A DNA stretch of 64,000 nucleotides from contig NC_135355.1 in the NCBI RefSeq assembly GCF_051622035.1, positions 36,499,986-36,563,985 of the forward strand, given 5' to 3'. The translations under genes and the position numbers were made by a program. How positions within the stretch are numbered: the stretch's first letter is position 1; each line of letters starts with the position of its first letter. Shown piece after piece: positions 1 to 12,200 of this stretch. The DNA comes from Arctopsyche grandis. Its lineage: Eukaryota > Arthropoda > Insecta > Trichoptera > Hydropsychidae. Below the pieces are notes generated by a model that ran no database searches, was not told the origin of the DNA, and saw only the letters and a program-made list of their open reading frames with translations.

Positions 1-101
1 TTTTTGTTTACTATTTTTCAATACTTTTTTTTTATTATCTATATATTATTTATATGGGCGTTGGGGATTGCACTATTCTCCTCATCGTCTGGAATAAAAG
101 C

Positions 102-306
<205 letters not shown>

Positions 307-546
307 TATATACTCATGCACATATAATTTCGGTGAATTCAACATTGACCTGAGAATATTTCTTTTTAAATTTTTCTAATAACGTTTAATGCAATGAAAA
401 ACATTATCAAAAATATTTGGTTTAAAAGACTCGTTTTGTGTTTAATTTATTTATTATTAAATAATATAATACTTACAATATTTATTTTTTATCCAAAGAT
501 GAAAATGAGGGTTTTACATATTAAACATAGATTTGATATGATTTTA

Positions 547-1010
547 TATAAATCTAGTATTGTACCCGATGCATTGGTTATGGCATATTAAGTTATGAAA
601 TAAAAATGTGTTGGTCCTGTGTTCGATCCCCACGCGGTCGTATTTTTTTGAAAAACCTTCTAAGTATATAAAATTTAATATTTATATTTAATTGTTTAAT
701 ATGAAGAAAATATGGTAAAAACTACCGACTTACCTACCTACATATAAACAATATAAGACATCAATAGAAAACATAGTTAATTAAATAAATTTTCAAAAGA
801 TGGCGTTAAATGCTCAGAGACTAATTTGCCTAGAGGAAACATTGGTAGCAATCAGTATATATAGACGTTTTTTTCTTTCGCAATTATATTCGTACATTTT
901 GTTGGCAGTGGTTTAGCTGTGACGTACATATGTATGTCGAATCGTAACGACTATTATAGATACACACACACACACAGACAAAATAGCGATATTATATATA
1001 TGATGATTAT
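547..1010 (+). repeat. Interspersed repeat A, near-complete copy
   Basis: This family recurs at about 6190, 27052/32587, 37498, 39567, 47888, 60088 and 60878. It opens with a CCCGATG block, carries a tRNA B-box-like TGTTCGATCC near 618, then CTACC repeats, a block near 800 reading GATGGCG, and a 3' end with CA dinucleotides and TATATATGATG. The B-box-like motif suggests a SINE, but no convincing A box was found, so the class is open. Confidence 0.75.
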
Positions 1011-1156
1011 ATAAATTAAACTAAAATGCAATAAGTAGTGAATAGTGAATAGTGACATTAAGTGAAGTCTCAAAATTTCCTAAAAATGGATTATCTGAAA
1101 TTATTCCATATTTCAACCACATGTTTCAATAATTCAGAGACTGGTATTGACAAAAA

Positions 1157-3194
1157 CTATATTTTTGGTCTGGGTTGTAATCCAATCCAAAATCCTCCTT
1201 CGGGAGCCATAACAAATGTTTTTTTATCCAATTCGATAGGGTTTGCAGTTTTGGATGTCTGGACAAAATCAAATTTTGAAAGTAGGTAGTATACAACAGA
1301 CTTCACTTCCATTAGAGCGAACCTCGATCCTAAGGAGATGTGTGATTATTATATTATATACATATATACCTACAGTGCCGGTTTTAGGGGGGGGGCTGGG
1401 TCGGGCGGCGCCCGAGGGCGCCGAGTATGTTAGGGCGCCACTCCATGCACCGTAGGTGCTTTTAAATTTAAAATTAGGGCGCCAAAGACCCTAAAAATTT
1501 TAGATTAGAGTGCCAAAGGCGAAACTTAAATTGATTTTTTGAAATATAAACTTATCTCCGGTCTACAATGTCACAATTTTTAGGGGCGCTTAGAAAAAAT
1601 TGCCCGAGGGCGCCATAGGGTGTAAGGCCGGCACTGTATACATATTTACATGTCTTAGAAAAACAGAATTCCAAGAAATATATGAATATCATAAAAAATA
1701 TTTACCGATACAGTTTCTAGGTCCAATCCCGAATGGCATATATGTATTTGGAATTATTGAACCTTTATTTTCATCTGAAAATCGTTCCGGATCAAATTTT
1801 TCTGGATCCCTATAATAATTAGGGTCATTTTGAATCGCCATTACCGGAATCAATAATCCATCGTTAACATTTAGCTGAAATGTAATGTTGGTTATTAGAA
1901 TAACATTGGAGATTATTTTTAAGACGTCTTAAAAAAATCATAATACCTTATGTGGTTTTGAGTTTGGAGTGGCTGGGGGAAGTGTGTAAGGTTTCACACA
2001 GTTTCTATCCAAGATAGGTCCTGGTGGCCATTTTCTTAAAATCTCTACATACAGTAGACACTTTATTCTTTCAACTCAAGCTCGTTTCATGTTTAAAAAA
2101 GTAATATTGCTAAATTTTACTACCTGAAACCACCATGTCCATATACTTCATATTTTGAATGTCATTGTAAGTGGGTTTTCCATTATTCTTTGCAGAAAAC
2201 TCGTCAATTTCATTCTGGAGCTTTTTTTGTACATCACAATTGATTGCCAACTCATTTGCCAAGAAACTGAGTACTGTAGATGCTGTATCAAAACCCGCAA
2301 GGAAAAACAATACTGCTTGGGCTACAATATCATCGTCGCATAAATCTAAAAAGCGATTTATAAAAAGAATCGTTTTAACCCAATTGAATCTTATTAACAT
2401 TAGTAATTTATTCATCACAAAAGTAAATACTCATTTTTATTGATTGCTTTCCTAATTTGGACTCTTCAACTGTAGCAAATCCAGTATCTCGACTTTCAGT
2501 TGCTTCTTCGTGTATCAGTGAACCCTTTTGAGCTTCCATTAACAAATGAAGCATATCTGGTCTGATTATGTTATTGGCTTCTCTATGTTTTATTTGGCTT
2601 GCTACCAAATTTCTGAAGAATTTGGAAAGTTTTGCACCAAAAAACGAAATTCCCAATAACTGAAACAATATTTCAATACGATAGTGTTTAAATATTTTGT
2701 AGGATACTTGAAAATATGCAACACATATTGTGAAGTAAATTGATCATATGTACCTTAAGCAGTTTTGGAAAAAACATCAATACTACCATTTTGAAAAATT
2801 GAAGGGATGTAAATACTGAAGCCTTTTTGCCCATTAGATAAAATTCATTTTCTCTATCATTCAAGGAATCAATTTTTATTCCGAAGGCTGTCGAAGCGAT
2901 AATATCGTTGGCATATCTAGTGAAAGTATCTTTCATTTCGATTTCAATTAAGCCCTTTTCTAAAATTATTTAAAAAATTGTACTTTTATGAAAAATATTA
3001 ACGGACATGTAATGTATGCAAATTATAAATTTATATATATGTGGGATTGGTATGAATGAGAATATTTTAAGTTAGCAGGCTTGAGGTGTCACCTTGTGGG
3101 TCACTCGAGCAATGGTCGAGCCCGAAGCGAACACATTAAACGAGTTGCGTAAAGACTTTGACTTTGAATATCCTCCCGCACACATTCATGGATC

Positions 3195-3254
<60 letters not shown>

Positions 3255-4542
3255 AATATATAATTTCGAAAGAGACTTTTTATGTATGTATGTAAGGTTT
3301 GGGTGGTAGAATCGATATTGATATCGATTTCTTATTCCTTTTTCAGTTCTGGATCAGGATTATTTTTTCAGTTTCGGTTCCCTTATACATATGTATATGT
3401 AGGGTTGGAATTTAACGAAAGGCTTATGTATGAGCTATGACTGAGAAAGGGTATGTTACGACTGATTGTGAGAAGGGGATAGAAAGGGGTAGAGATGTAA
3501 CGGTTAGTAACAGTTGGACCTGCGCTCCGCGCGGTTGGTCGCTAAACCTCCGCACGTGTCGTCTTAATAAACAACATGACTGAAAACGCACGTGTTTGAT
3601 CTTCCCAACCGTGGTCCTGAACAGCGTCATCTGTCAGGAATCTCCACCACATATGTATATATATAAAAAAAATATCTTTGTGTGCGCGTAATTCATTTCT
3701 GATTTTACTATATTACTTTTTTTTGGTTCAAGTTACTATTAGATTAGCCATGTTTAAGCGGTTTTTATTACAAATATCATGCGGATAAAATCACTAGTTT
3801 ATAATAAAAGAGGAAAAATTGCAAACAAATAACCTTTATGTTCAGTCTCCTTCATTTTTTCTGAGTAGTGATTAACCAGATTTTCTCCACATTCTGCGAT
3901 AAAAATAAACACGTTTCTCATCTTCGAACTTGTAAAAGCCGGGCTAAGGGTAGCTCGCATGTCACGCCATTTTTTACCTAAACTCATAAATGTTTTCTAT
4001 ATATGTACATACATATGTATAACAACAAATGTAGGAATATTTGGTAAAATAACAAAAAACTGAAATATTAAATCCATCGTTACAGCATTGTTATTACCTT
4101 TTAAACTGATAAGGTTTTTCCCGAATAGTGGATCTATATCTTCATCTACAAACGTTTGATGATCTTGAAAGTGTTCAAAATCTTTGATTGTTATTTGTTT
4201 GATAATTTCCAAATCCTTAATAATGAGATTTGGCTTATTAAACTGATAAAATCCGAAATACCTGAAAGAATTATACATTTTACTATAAGTAATTTTAATT
4301 TAGATACTTTAATATATTAATAATTACCCTTCTTCTGAAAAAGTTTTGTACGCTCTATTTACTGTATCATTAAAATGTTCCGTTTTCCTAAGTGATGTTA
4401 TCAAATTTCCTATGAAAGGATAAGCTGGCAGGGTTTTAATTCCCTTTCTGCTATAAAAACTCACTTTATACAATCCATAAAGGTACAAAAGTCCTAGCAG
4501 AAATGCTGCCAAAAGTACATAGTCCCAAAATCCAAAACTCAT
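1157..4542 (-). CDS. Cytochrome P450, CYP9-like (CYP3 clan), copy 1
   Basis: Membrane-bound monooxygenase that oxidises small lipophilic substrates using electrons from P450 reductase, normally on the ER; the substrate is unknown. Nine exons join in phase: 4542-4328, 4261-4098, 3977-3834, 2959-2754, 2659-2431, 2345-2124, 2044-1947, 1874-1706, 1329-1157, giving 1620 nt and 539 aa, a normal length. Visible are an N-terminal hydrophobic anchor, the MRATLSPAFT block typical of CYP9, I-helix AGFDTAS near residue 336, K-helix EILR near 394, DPERF near 455 and the heme loop FGIGPRNCIG with its Cys near 480. No stop or frameshift was seen. The start Met lies three bases after an intron acceptor, so a noncoding 5' exon is likely. 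Introns hold a hAT MITE, repeat E and a probable solo LTR. Family assignment is by motif only. Confidence 0.95.
1373..1636. mobile_element. hAT-type MITE with CAGTGCCGG ends
   Basis: It lies in the last intron of the first P450 gene. The ends are CAGTGCCGG and its complement, flanked by 8-bp repeats TATACCTA and TATACATA (7 of 8 match), as expected for hAT. The interior is GC-rich with repeated GGCGCC-like words and has no coding capacity. A second copy is at 32939-33307. Confidence 0.8.
3047..3202 (+). repeat. Interspersed repeat E with TA-rich tail
   Basis: A block of about 155 bp found again at 21402-21554, sharing a TTGGTATGAATGAG start, a GGTCGAGCCCGAAGCGA core and an ATGGATCCCATA end. 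This copy runs into a TA microsatellite (3196-3252). It sits in the third intron of the first P450 gene. The class is unknown. Confidence 0.7.
3398..3651 (+). mobile_element. Probable solo LTR
   Basis: A GC-richer 254-bp block with a TGTAGGG start and a CACCACA end, and an AATAAA signal near 3568. The flanks share TATGTATA, a possible target duplication, although similar words are common in this AT-rich DNA. No coding sequence is present. Confidence 0.4.
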
Positions 4543-4800
4543 GTTCTAAAAATATCAAGATCAATCAGTAATGGAATTGTATCTAAGTGTTGATATTTTT
4601 AAAATTTACTTTAATAGATTGAAACATATAGTTGTTGGTATTATTGCCAGAGATAAATTATTTCATACAATACAAAATTAGTATACCAAAATTATTTTAC
4701 TTCATAATGTTTGTATGTACATACATATATTGATGCTATTTACCATGTATTGCAATGCTGAAATTTTCTACTTATCTGCCCAAAAATATTACTTTTTCGT

Positions 4801-4819
4801 GTACAAAACCACAACGAAG
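4801..4819 (-). promoter_or_regulatory. Core promoter-like block of first P450 gene
   Basis: The plus strand reads GTACAAAACCACAACGAAG. The second P450 gene has GTATAAAACCACAACGAAG in the same place (14712-14730). On the gene strand this is a TATA-like element followed upstream by a conserved CTTCGTTGTGG. It lies about 260 bp upstream of the start codon and ahead of a probable noncoding exon. Confidence 0.5.
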
Positions 4820-4862
4820 TAACACTGGCGAAGGAAGCAACTAATGTGACAGCAAATGGACA

Positions 4863-4900
4863 AACGCAAGGTCAATGTCATACAAGATAAACACGAATGA
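4863..4900 (-). promoter_or_regulatory. Conserved upstream block with AGGTCA and AGATAA words
   Basis: This block matches 14777-14814 upstream of the paralog almost base for base, while the DNA around it has diverged. It contains CAAGGTCA, resembling a nuclear-receptor half-site, and AAGATAA, resembling a GATA site. It sits about 45-55 bp upstream of the TATA-like block in both genes. A regulatory role is inferred. Confidence 0.5.
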
Positions 4901-5275
4901 GGCAATGTGTGTGTAATCTGTTCCCAAAACCAGCATTACAAGTACTGATTCAGCAGAACAAATTACATACCCGTTTCATTTTGCACTAGCTATCTTGAAT
5001 TTCATATCAGATTCACTAAAAAAACATCGAAATCCATTAGTTATCTCAATATATTTTCGATAACTAGTAAAAAAGGTTTGATTTTATCTACCTATTTAAT
5101 CATATACATGTACATATGTATATATGCATATAAATACATACATATGCGTCAATATATTTCTCATTTGATGTGCATACTTTGTTTTGTATACAGGTCATGC
5201 GCCTAAGAGTTTAGCAACCTGTGTGCAAATACATACATACATATGTATGTATGTATCATACATATATGTATATGC

Positions 5276-5334
<59 letters not shown>

Positions 5335-5400
5335 TTGATCAGACCTGACGAGAGGGGGGTATAAGCCGATGCTAATATTCAGGGCGCCCACATTACATAT
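4901..5400. other. Intergenic AT-rich stretch with microsatellite
   Basis: No gene was seen. It contains ATACATAC-rich sequence and a TA array at about 5280-5328. Confidence 0.7.
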
Positions 5401-5645
5401 TGTTGCGTAGGGGTGGGTGGAGGATCCAAGTAAAAGGCCAAAGTCGTGTCACAGCATTTATTGGTGATTAAGGAGATACACGCACTGGCAGTGCTCCGTC
5501 CAGAATGTCTTGATATCGCCTAAGTACCGCCTTATAAGGGGCAGGTCTCTCAGGACATCTTCCGGTCATGGTCTCTCAGGTCGACTTCCGATTTGTTTAC
5601 CTATTGTTATGGTCACGTACTCGGATATGTATTACCACGTACACC
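5401..5645 (-). mobile_element. Truncated LTR of family C
   Basis: It matches the complete solo LTRs at 21953 (same orientation) and 60224 (opposite orientation), starting TGTTGCGTAGGGGTGGG and carrying the TTATAAGG promoter-like word. The match fades near 5645. It is preceded by ATAT, a tetranucleotide seen beside other copies. Confidence 0.7.
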
Positions 5646-5689
5646 GATATATATCACCAGTGATCTCATCATCGATCCTGTACAAACAT

Positions 5690-6125
5690 GCGTAACTCAA
5701 GGGCAACGCCCCCTTCGACCATTCCAGAAGAAAGAGTTCATCGCTCGATCGTAAAACGAACGAAACCCAACAGTGATGTCATCAGGCAACCGCGACACAT
5801 GTCTGAAAAGTCATTTACGCGTGGCACATGCCCGCATTCTTAAACGAACGACGTCCTGGCGCTGACCCCACAGCTATAAAGAACGCGCCTCGAAAATAGG
5901 TCAACACGTGTTATTAACACACGTGTCCTGGAAACGAAGACGAAGCATCTGCACGCGGCACGCTTCAAGCCAGAACGTATATAAAGCGACGCACCAGCTC
6001 CCAACACCAGAGTGAACCTCTGGAGTTCAACCAGCTCACTTCTCCGAAGCTCAACCTCTTCGTACATAGAATAACCATTGTAATAATTGGACAAAAATAA
6101 ACGATCCTCTTTTAAACTCAATTGA
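5690..6125 (+). mobile_element. Possible second LTR fragment
   Basis: A GC-richer block unlike its surroundings. It has a TATATAAAG box near 5980 and an AATAAA signal near 6096, the order expected in an LTR. Its ends could not be fixed and no partner LTR is present. Confidence 0.35.
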
Positions 6126-6189
6126 GTTTCCATAGGCCAGGAAACGATCGAAACCTTTCACCCGTCCTATAGTTTTTTATATCGTATAT

Positions 6190-6420
6190 ATGTAGGTAGG
6201 TAGGTAGTTTACCATTTTTTAGTAGGTATGTAGTACCATTTTCATTTGATATTGAACAATTAAATATAAATATTAAATTAAATTTGTTAAAAAGATATGT
6301 GCAAAAAAACGACCGCGTACGAATCAAACACACGACCGACACATTTCTTTTAATTTGTTTTTATTTAATAACTTAATTAGCCAACACCCATGCGATGATA
6401 TTTCATCGGTTCAACACTAG
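6190..6420 (-). repeat. Interspersed repeat A, partial
   Basis: Reverse-complement copy covering the GTAGGTAGG block, the CGACCGCGTACG block and the ATGATATTTCATCGG end. Confidence 0.8.
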
Positions 6421-7216
6421 TATTATATAACAATGGATGTTTAGTGTTTGTAAATTATGATGACGATGACATGGGGCATATTTCATTTTAAAAAATTAAA
6501 AAATTAAGTTAATATAACTTGTTGTAATTATCAATAACCCCAAATTCTTCTTTTTTTATATTATTCTTAAAATGAGTGATATAAATAAGTGTGCAAATGA
6601 ATTGTTAATGGTTGAACAAGGTAGACCAATCTAAATGGATTATAGACCAATCAAAATGTATAAATATAATTTATAAAAGATTTCTACTATTTTATTTTAT
6701 AGTACTATTATGTAAGAATGATGTAATTGGTTCTCGTTGACCAATGCTTTGCCATCACTAATCACCTGATCACACGTTGTAATAAGTTTTAAATAATGGT
6801 TATTCAAAAAATTGCTTAAAAAATATTCCATCGTCAAGTCGATGATGAAAAAAAAACATACAAATTTGATCAAAAACAGATCAAAACAAACAAAGATAAA
6901 AAACAGATCGTTAATATCCGTTCTGAATCTATTTGTTTTTCTAAGTTTGTATCTATGTATAGGTACGCCCATTAATTGATAATCGTTTTTGGAAAGTTAA
7001 CATCGATTTGAAATGAGCTGGCGAAGATTCGTGTTCTTTTAAACTACGTTTTATGTTTTTCCAATCGTTAAATCCTGTTAACAATTTAGTTTTAGTTTAC
7101 ATACATAACTATAAATGGATTTGCTTTTTTCTGATAATATAAACCTGTGTTGGAGTTCTTTATTACCATTTGCTTTTACACAATTCAAATTTGATTCATA
7201 GATATATCTATAATAT
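6421..7216. other. Intergenic, nothing recognised
   Basis: AT-rich sequence without a convincing gene or repeat boundary. Confidence 0.6.
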
Positions 7217-7474
7217 TGTTACGTACGCCGCGGATTGAGCGAATTGCACTTAGACCAACGGATATCTGTTATCGGATTAACTAAGTGCATGCACTTACTT
7301 CCAAGGATTATATCTGGACTCTAAGTGCATTTAGGCTTAACAATGACCGTTATTAGTTATTTCTCAGAATCGGTACGGGGAGAACCAATTTCGTGGAAAT
7401 ACATATCCAAATACGTGACTATGCAACAGGTAAACAGATTAGGCGTCCTGAAAGATCTACCCTTTATAAGGCGG
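7217..7474 (+). mobile_element. Truncated LTR of family C
   Basis: It begins TGTTACGTACGCCGCGGATT after ATAT and follows the LTR at 60224 up to the TATA-like CTTTATAAGGCGG, where similarity stops abruptly at the start of a tandem repeat. The 3' half of the LTR is missing. Confidence 0.75.
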
Positions 7475-7705
7475 TTCTTCTACAGGGCTGCGTTTCGATC
7501 CTTTCCAGTGGTTGGTCTTCGTTCCTTTCAGAGAGCTGCTCACCAGTTCTTCTACAGGGCAGTTTTTCAGCCCTTTCAAGAGGTTGATATTCATTCCTTT
7601 CTGGGATCTGCTCATCAGTTCTCCTACAGGGCTGCTTTTTGGTCCTTTCAAGAGATTTGTCGCCGTTCCTTTCAGGGAGCTGCTCTTCAGTTCTTTCAGA
7701 AGACT
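7475..7705. repeat. 72-bp tandem repeat, about 3.2 units
   Basis: Units start at about 7475, 7547 and 7619 with TTCTTCTACAGGG or close variants. The period is a multiple of three and both strands stay open, so the minus strand reads a 24-residue repeat with an SPVEEL-like core. Its origin is unknown and no start or partner exon was found. Confidence 0.7.
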
Positions 7706-7836
7706 GTTCTTCAAATTGTTCTGATATTATGCCATTTTTAATGTAATTAATTAGCGAATTCTTTTGTAGCTTGAAATTTATCTAGTAAGACCAAACAATC
7801 GACGACGGCGAGAGCAATTATCGCAAATGTTTCCGA

Positions 7837-8587
7837 CATTTTAAAAATCCTTTCTTTTAACAATCTTTCTGTCAGGCGACGACATACTGATGCTATATTC
7901 TTCTTTAAGCTCATAAATGGTTTCCTTGATTGTTCTGATTTACTGAATAAGGTTAATTTCAGAATCCCAGTTCGGTACTCTAGACGCGTTGCACTCTTTT
8001 CACTTGATCCTTTCAATACTAATTCCCAAAAATATTTTTATCTGCAGCGCGTTTATCGTATGTTTAACGGAGAGCTGAATGAGGTTGATCTATTTGGTAT
8101 TTCCCTACATCAATTCAGGTCTAACATCAAGAGAATCTTGACCGATTGATTCATTTCTTCTCCTATTCTATTTTTCCAATATTTCCAATATTTTTATACT
8201 TTAGTTTAGTTATGTAATGTGCTATTTAATCATATTATAGCTTTCATTCTTTTCCTTTTCATTTGTTTATTTTGTATTTACCTTTTTCATTTGTTTTATA
8301 TTTGTAAATTTCAATTTCTTCTTATATTCTATTTTATAACCTTTTCCAAATATTTTAATACTATAGTTTAATTATGCAATGTTCTACATATTTTGTCATG
8401 CCTTTATTCTTTACTTTTTAATTTGTTTTCCTTATCTTTTTCATTTTTGTAAAAATCTATTATTGGACTCGGATGTTACATATATTATTTATTTACTATT
8501 TGTTTTTTTATACATAGCTATGTACATCCTGTCTGTTGATTTTTCAATTAATAAAATAAAATAAAAAAATAAAATAAATAAATAAAA
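7837..8587 (+). pseudogene. 5'-truncated LINE, reverse-transcriptase C-terminus and 3' tail
   Basis: One plus-strand frame reads FFFKLINGFLDCSDLLNK, then IPVRYSRR, then DLFGISLHQFRSNIK, ending in a stop near 8149. This is the usual C-terminal pattern of Jockey/CR1-type LINE proteins. A T-rich 3' UTR follows and ends in AATAAAATAAA repeats, a degenerate poly(A)-like tail. It belongs to a different family from the intact LINE at 53101. The 5' limit is approximate. Confidence 0.65.
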
Positions 8588-9044
8588 GCTTTGTACTTTA
8601 CATAAAAAAGTAGTCGTAAACTCCAATATTTTATGGAAAGATGCATAGGAATTTCCGAATTATAATTTTTCTCAGAACGATTTGGAGGCCCCTTAAATTT
8701 AGAGGCCAATTTTGCTGTTCGATAATCCGCCACTGCGGATACCCCTCTACACGTCCACGCTACAAAATCGACTGGAAATCGCACAAAGAATTTTTATCTG
8801 TGATATTGTTTTGTCGATGACCAATAAGCAACAAGCCAATTAGATACTATTAGAGCATTGATATTATCTATTTTTTTACTGATAAAGGAAATAAAATAAT
8901 CTCATATTAGTTTTATAAATTGAACATGTATTTGATTCATTATAATATAAAATTGCAAAGACATGGGAACAAAGTGAATGTACATATTATACATACATAC
9001 ATTTATACATAATATTATTATATTTCTATACATATAAATTAATG
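8588..9044. other. Intergenic, nothing recognised
   Basis: No gene or clear repeat was seen. Confidence 0.6.
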
Positions 9045-9218
9045 TTTGTCTGTCTGTCGCGTATGCGTTCCTATACCATTTAACCGATTGCGATGAAACT
9101 TACATGAGTTATTGTGTGCATGCCCACGATGCCTGCGAAAAAAATCTTCCAAAAACGGGAACGGGAATTGCATGCGTTATTGTGGCATTGCAACGTATGC
9201 CGGGCTCAGCTAGTTATG
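9045..9218. repeat. Interspersed repeat F, short copy
   Basis: It begins with GTCTGTCTGTC and ends GCATGCCGGGCTCAGCTAGTT-like, with an ACGGGAACGGGAATTGCATG core. Related copies are at 39815-40315, 51209-51935 and 57718-58470. It sits directly downstream of the second P450 gene. Confidence 0.7.
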
Positions 9219-9234
9219 TATATATAAGTTACAA

Positions 9235-12200
9235 TTATTGCCTGGGTTTTAATCCAATCCAAAATCCTCCTTCGGGAGCTATAATTAATGCTTTTTTATT
9301 TAATTTGATAGGGTTTGCAGTTTTGGATGTCTGAACAAAATCAAAATTTAAAAGCAGGTGGTATATTGCAGATTTCACTTCCAACAATGCGAACCTCGAT
9401 CCTAAGAAAATGTGTAATTATTAGATTTAGACGTACTTGAAACGCAAAAGTAAATGCAATATGTATTTGAATATCATGAAAAATATTTACCGATACAATT
9501 TCTAGGTCCAAGCCCAAACGGCATGTATGAGTTTGGAATTATCGAAGTTCTATTTTCATCAGAAAATCTTTCCGGATCAAATTTTTCTGGATCCTTATAA
9601 TAGCTGGGGTCACGATGTATCGCCATTACCGGAATCAATATTGCATCATTTACATTCAACTATAATACATTTTATTTATGTACATACTGGTTATTATATA
9701 TTTTTAAAAAATTATGTAAAATCCGTAATACTTTGTGTGGTTCGGAGCTTGAAGAGGACGGGGGAAGTGTGTACGGTTTTACACATTTTCTATCCATGGA
9801 AGGTGACGGTGGCCATTTTCTTAAAATCTCTACGGCAAAAAAATAAAAAATAAATCGGACATAACCATGATAATAGAATAAACATTGTATTCATTAAGGG
9901 TTGTGACTATTTGCAGGTACTATATCTGCAAATTATTGGCTATTTGCAGGTACTATATCTGCGAATTATTGGCTATTTGTAGGTACTATATCTGTGACCG
10001 GCGAAAAGCCTTCTGCGCATGCGCGTGAACTGTCACTGTCAGCGTGTTTACTGATAAAATGTTGTTTTAACCCTTTGGCTGCTACAAGGTTTTTCAAAAT
10101 CCAAGCAAAAAATGCTAACATTTGTAATTATTTTGAAAAAAAAATAATATATTATTTTTTTTACATACTTACTTTGCCGAACGCGCGTAATTTTTGTAAT
10201 ACTTTATATACATTTTTAAGAAGCAGTTGTGGACTCGCGCTCTCTCTTTCTGTCTTGCTTTTACATACGCGCGTGCGAAAGAGATACCTACATATATATA
10301 CACTCAATAAGTTTTGACTATTGTTGTTGGATGCATTATTTTTTTCAATAATCTATTTTTAGACATCGATGGATCTTTACAACATGCGATACATTTGAAA
10401 CAAGTAGCGGTCTTTCTCTCTTTCTTTCTTGGTTTTAATTATATGCGTGAGAGTGAGACACACAATGATGCGAAATTTCAAGTAATCAAATAATTTTTCA
10501 ACATGTATCATAAACATTTGGTATGCATTTCAGTTGGCTATAAATCCTTCCTACTTACTATGTCACCACTATTTGTAGTATGATTAATGTACAATAAATG
10601 TACATATATCGTTAATTTGCGAGTTTTTCATTGTCTCGTAATTCAACGACTTGTAATAAAAATGCTGCATTGTAATTGTAATTTGTAATTGGCCAAGAAG
10701 GCGTATTGGGGTTTGCCTGCAAAGGCTTCCTGGTATATATGTAAAAAAAAAAATATTCTTTTAACCCAACTAACGCGTTGCCAATGTCTTACTACGATTT
10801 ATTTTTTACCGATGAATTATGGCAGCTCATTGTCGTGGAAAGCAATCGATTGTTTTACACCCCTGACGTACCGCGTATAGAAAGTATTGGAATACGACAA
10901 TTATGACGTCAACAACGATCGTTGTTAGCAGTCTTCGCCGTTTTCATAACAACGATATATCGTTGTTGTAGCAGTCAAAGGGTTAAACCTCTTAAAATTT
11001 AGTTCGAACTCGTAAAGTGACGTAGTATGACCGATTGATTAAACATATAAGATTAAAATAATGAAAGATTGATTAAACAAGTCTAGCATACATTAAATGT
11101 AAGAAATTATAATCGGATTTTTTATAAATTATTATTAATCTTATACGTTTAATCAATCGTTCATACTACGTCACTTTACGAGTTCGAACTAAATTTTAAG
11201 AGGTTTAAAATAAAACTTTATCAGTAAACACGCTGACAGTGACAGTTCACGCACATGCGCAGAAGGCTTTGCGCCTGTCGCAGATATAGTACCTGCAAAT
11301 AGCCACAACGATTAATTAAGCGTAAGTTTGTTCAAAGCAAAAAGCAATGTATCACAGAATTGTTGAAAGAATTTTCATATTTTGAATTGCCACCTGAAAC
11401 CACCATATCCATATACTTCATGTTTTGAATGTCATTGTAACTGGGTTTTCCATTGTTTTTTGTTGCAAACTCGTCGATTTCATTTTGTAGCTTTTTTTGT
11501 ACATCACAATTGATTGCCAACTCATTTGCCAAGAAACTGAGTACTGTAGATGCTGTCTCAAAACCGGCAAAGAAAAACAACATTGCTTGAGCTACAATGT
11601 CATCGTCGCACAATTCTAAATGTAGAACAAACAAATGAATGGTTGTCATTCCATTGGCTATAATTATATGATAAATAATTTATTAGTCAAATCAGTAGGC
11701 ATATACTTGTTTTTATTGACTGTTTTCCCAATTTGGATTCTTCGACTGTAGCATATCCAATATCTTTACTTTCAGTTTCTTCTTCATGCACCAATGAACC
11801 TTTTTTAGCTTCCATTAGCAGATGAAGCATGTCTTGCCTGATTATATTGTTGTCTTCTCTATATTTCATTTGGCTTATTACCAAGTGTTTGAAGAAATTT
11901 GACATTTTTTCACCAAAAAACGAAAATCCCATGAGCTGAAAAGTATTTTGTAGGATAATTAAAAATATAAGTAAAGTAAAAAACAAAACAGGCTGTAATG
12001 TAAATTGCTGATATTAACCTTAAGTAGTTTTGGAGGAAAAAACATAATCTTGATAAATTGTGAGGTTGTAAATTGGGTAGACTTTTTACCCATTACATAA
12101 AATTCATTTTCCCTATCATCCAAAGAATTAATTTTTAATCCAAAGGTTGTTGAAGCAATTATATCATTTGTATATCTAGTGAAAGCATCTTTCATTTCGA

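Noticed and set aside
394-591. 65-residue hydrophobic open frame
   Set aside because: AT-rich composition, no known family, and its 3' end runs into repeat A.
9474-9659. Second P450 ending in exon 8 as a truncated gene
   Set aside because: A GTAAAT donor lies in the correct phase and the final exon is present at 9401-9235.
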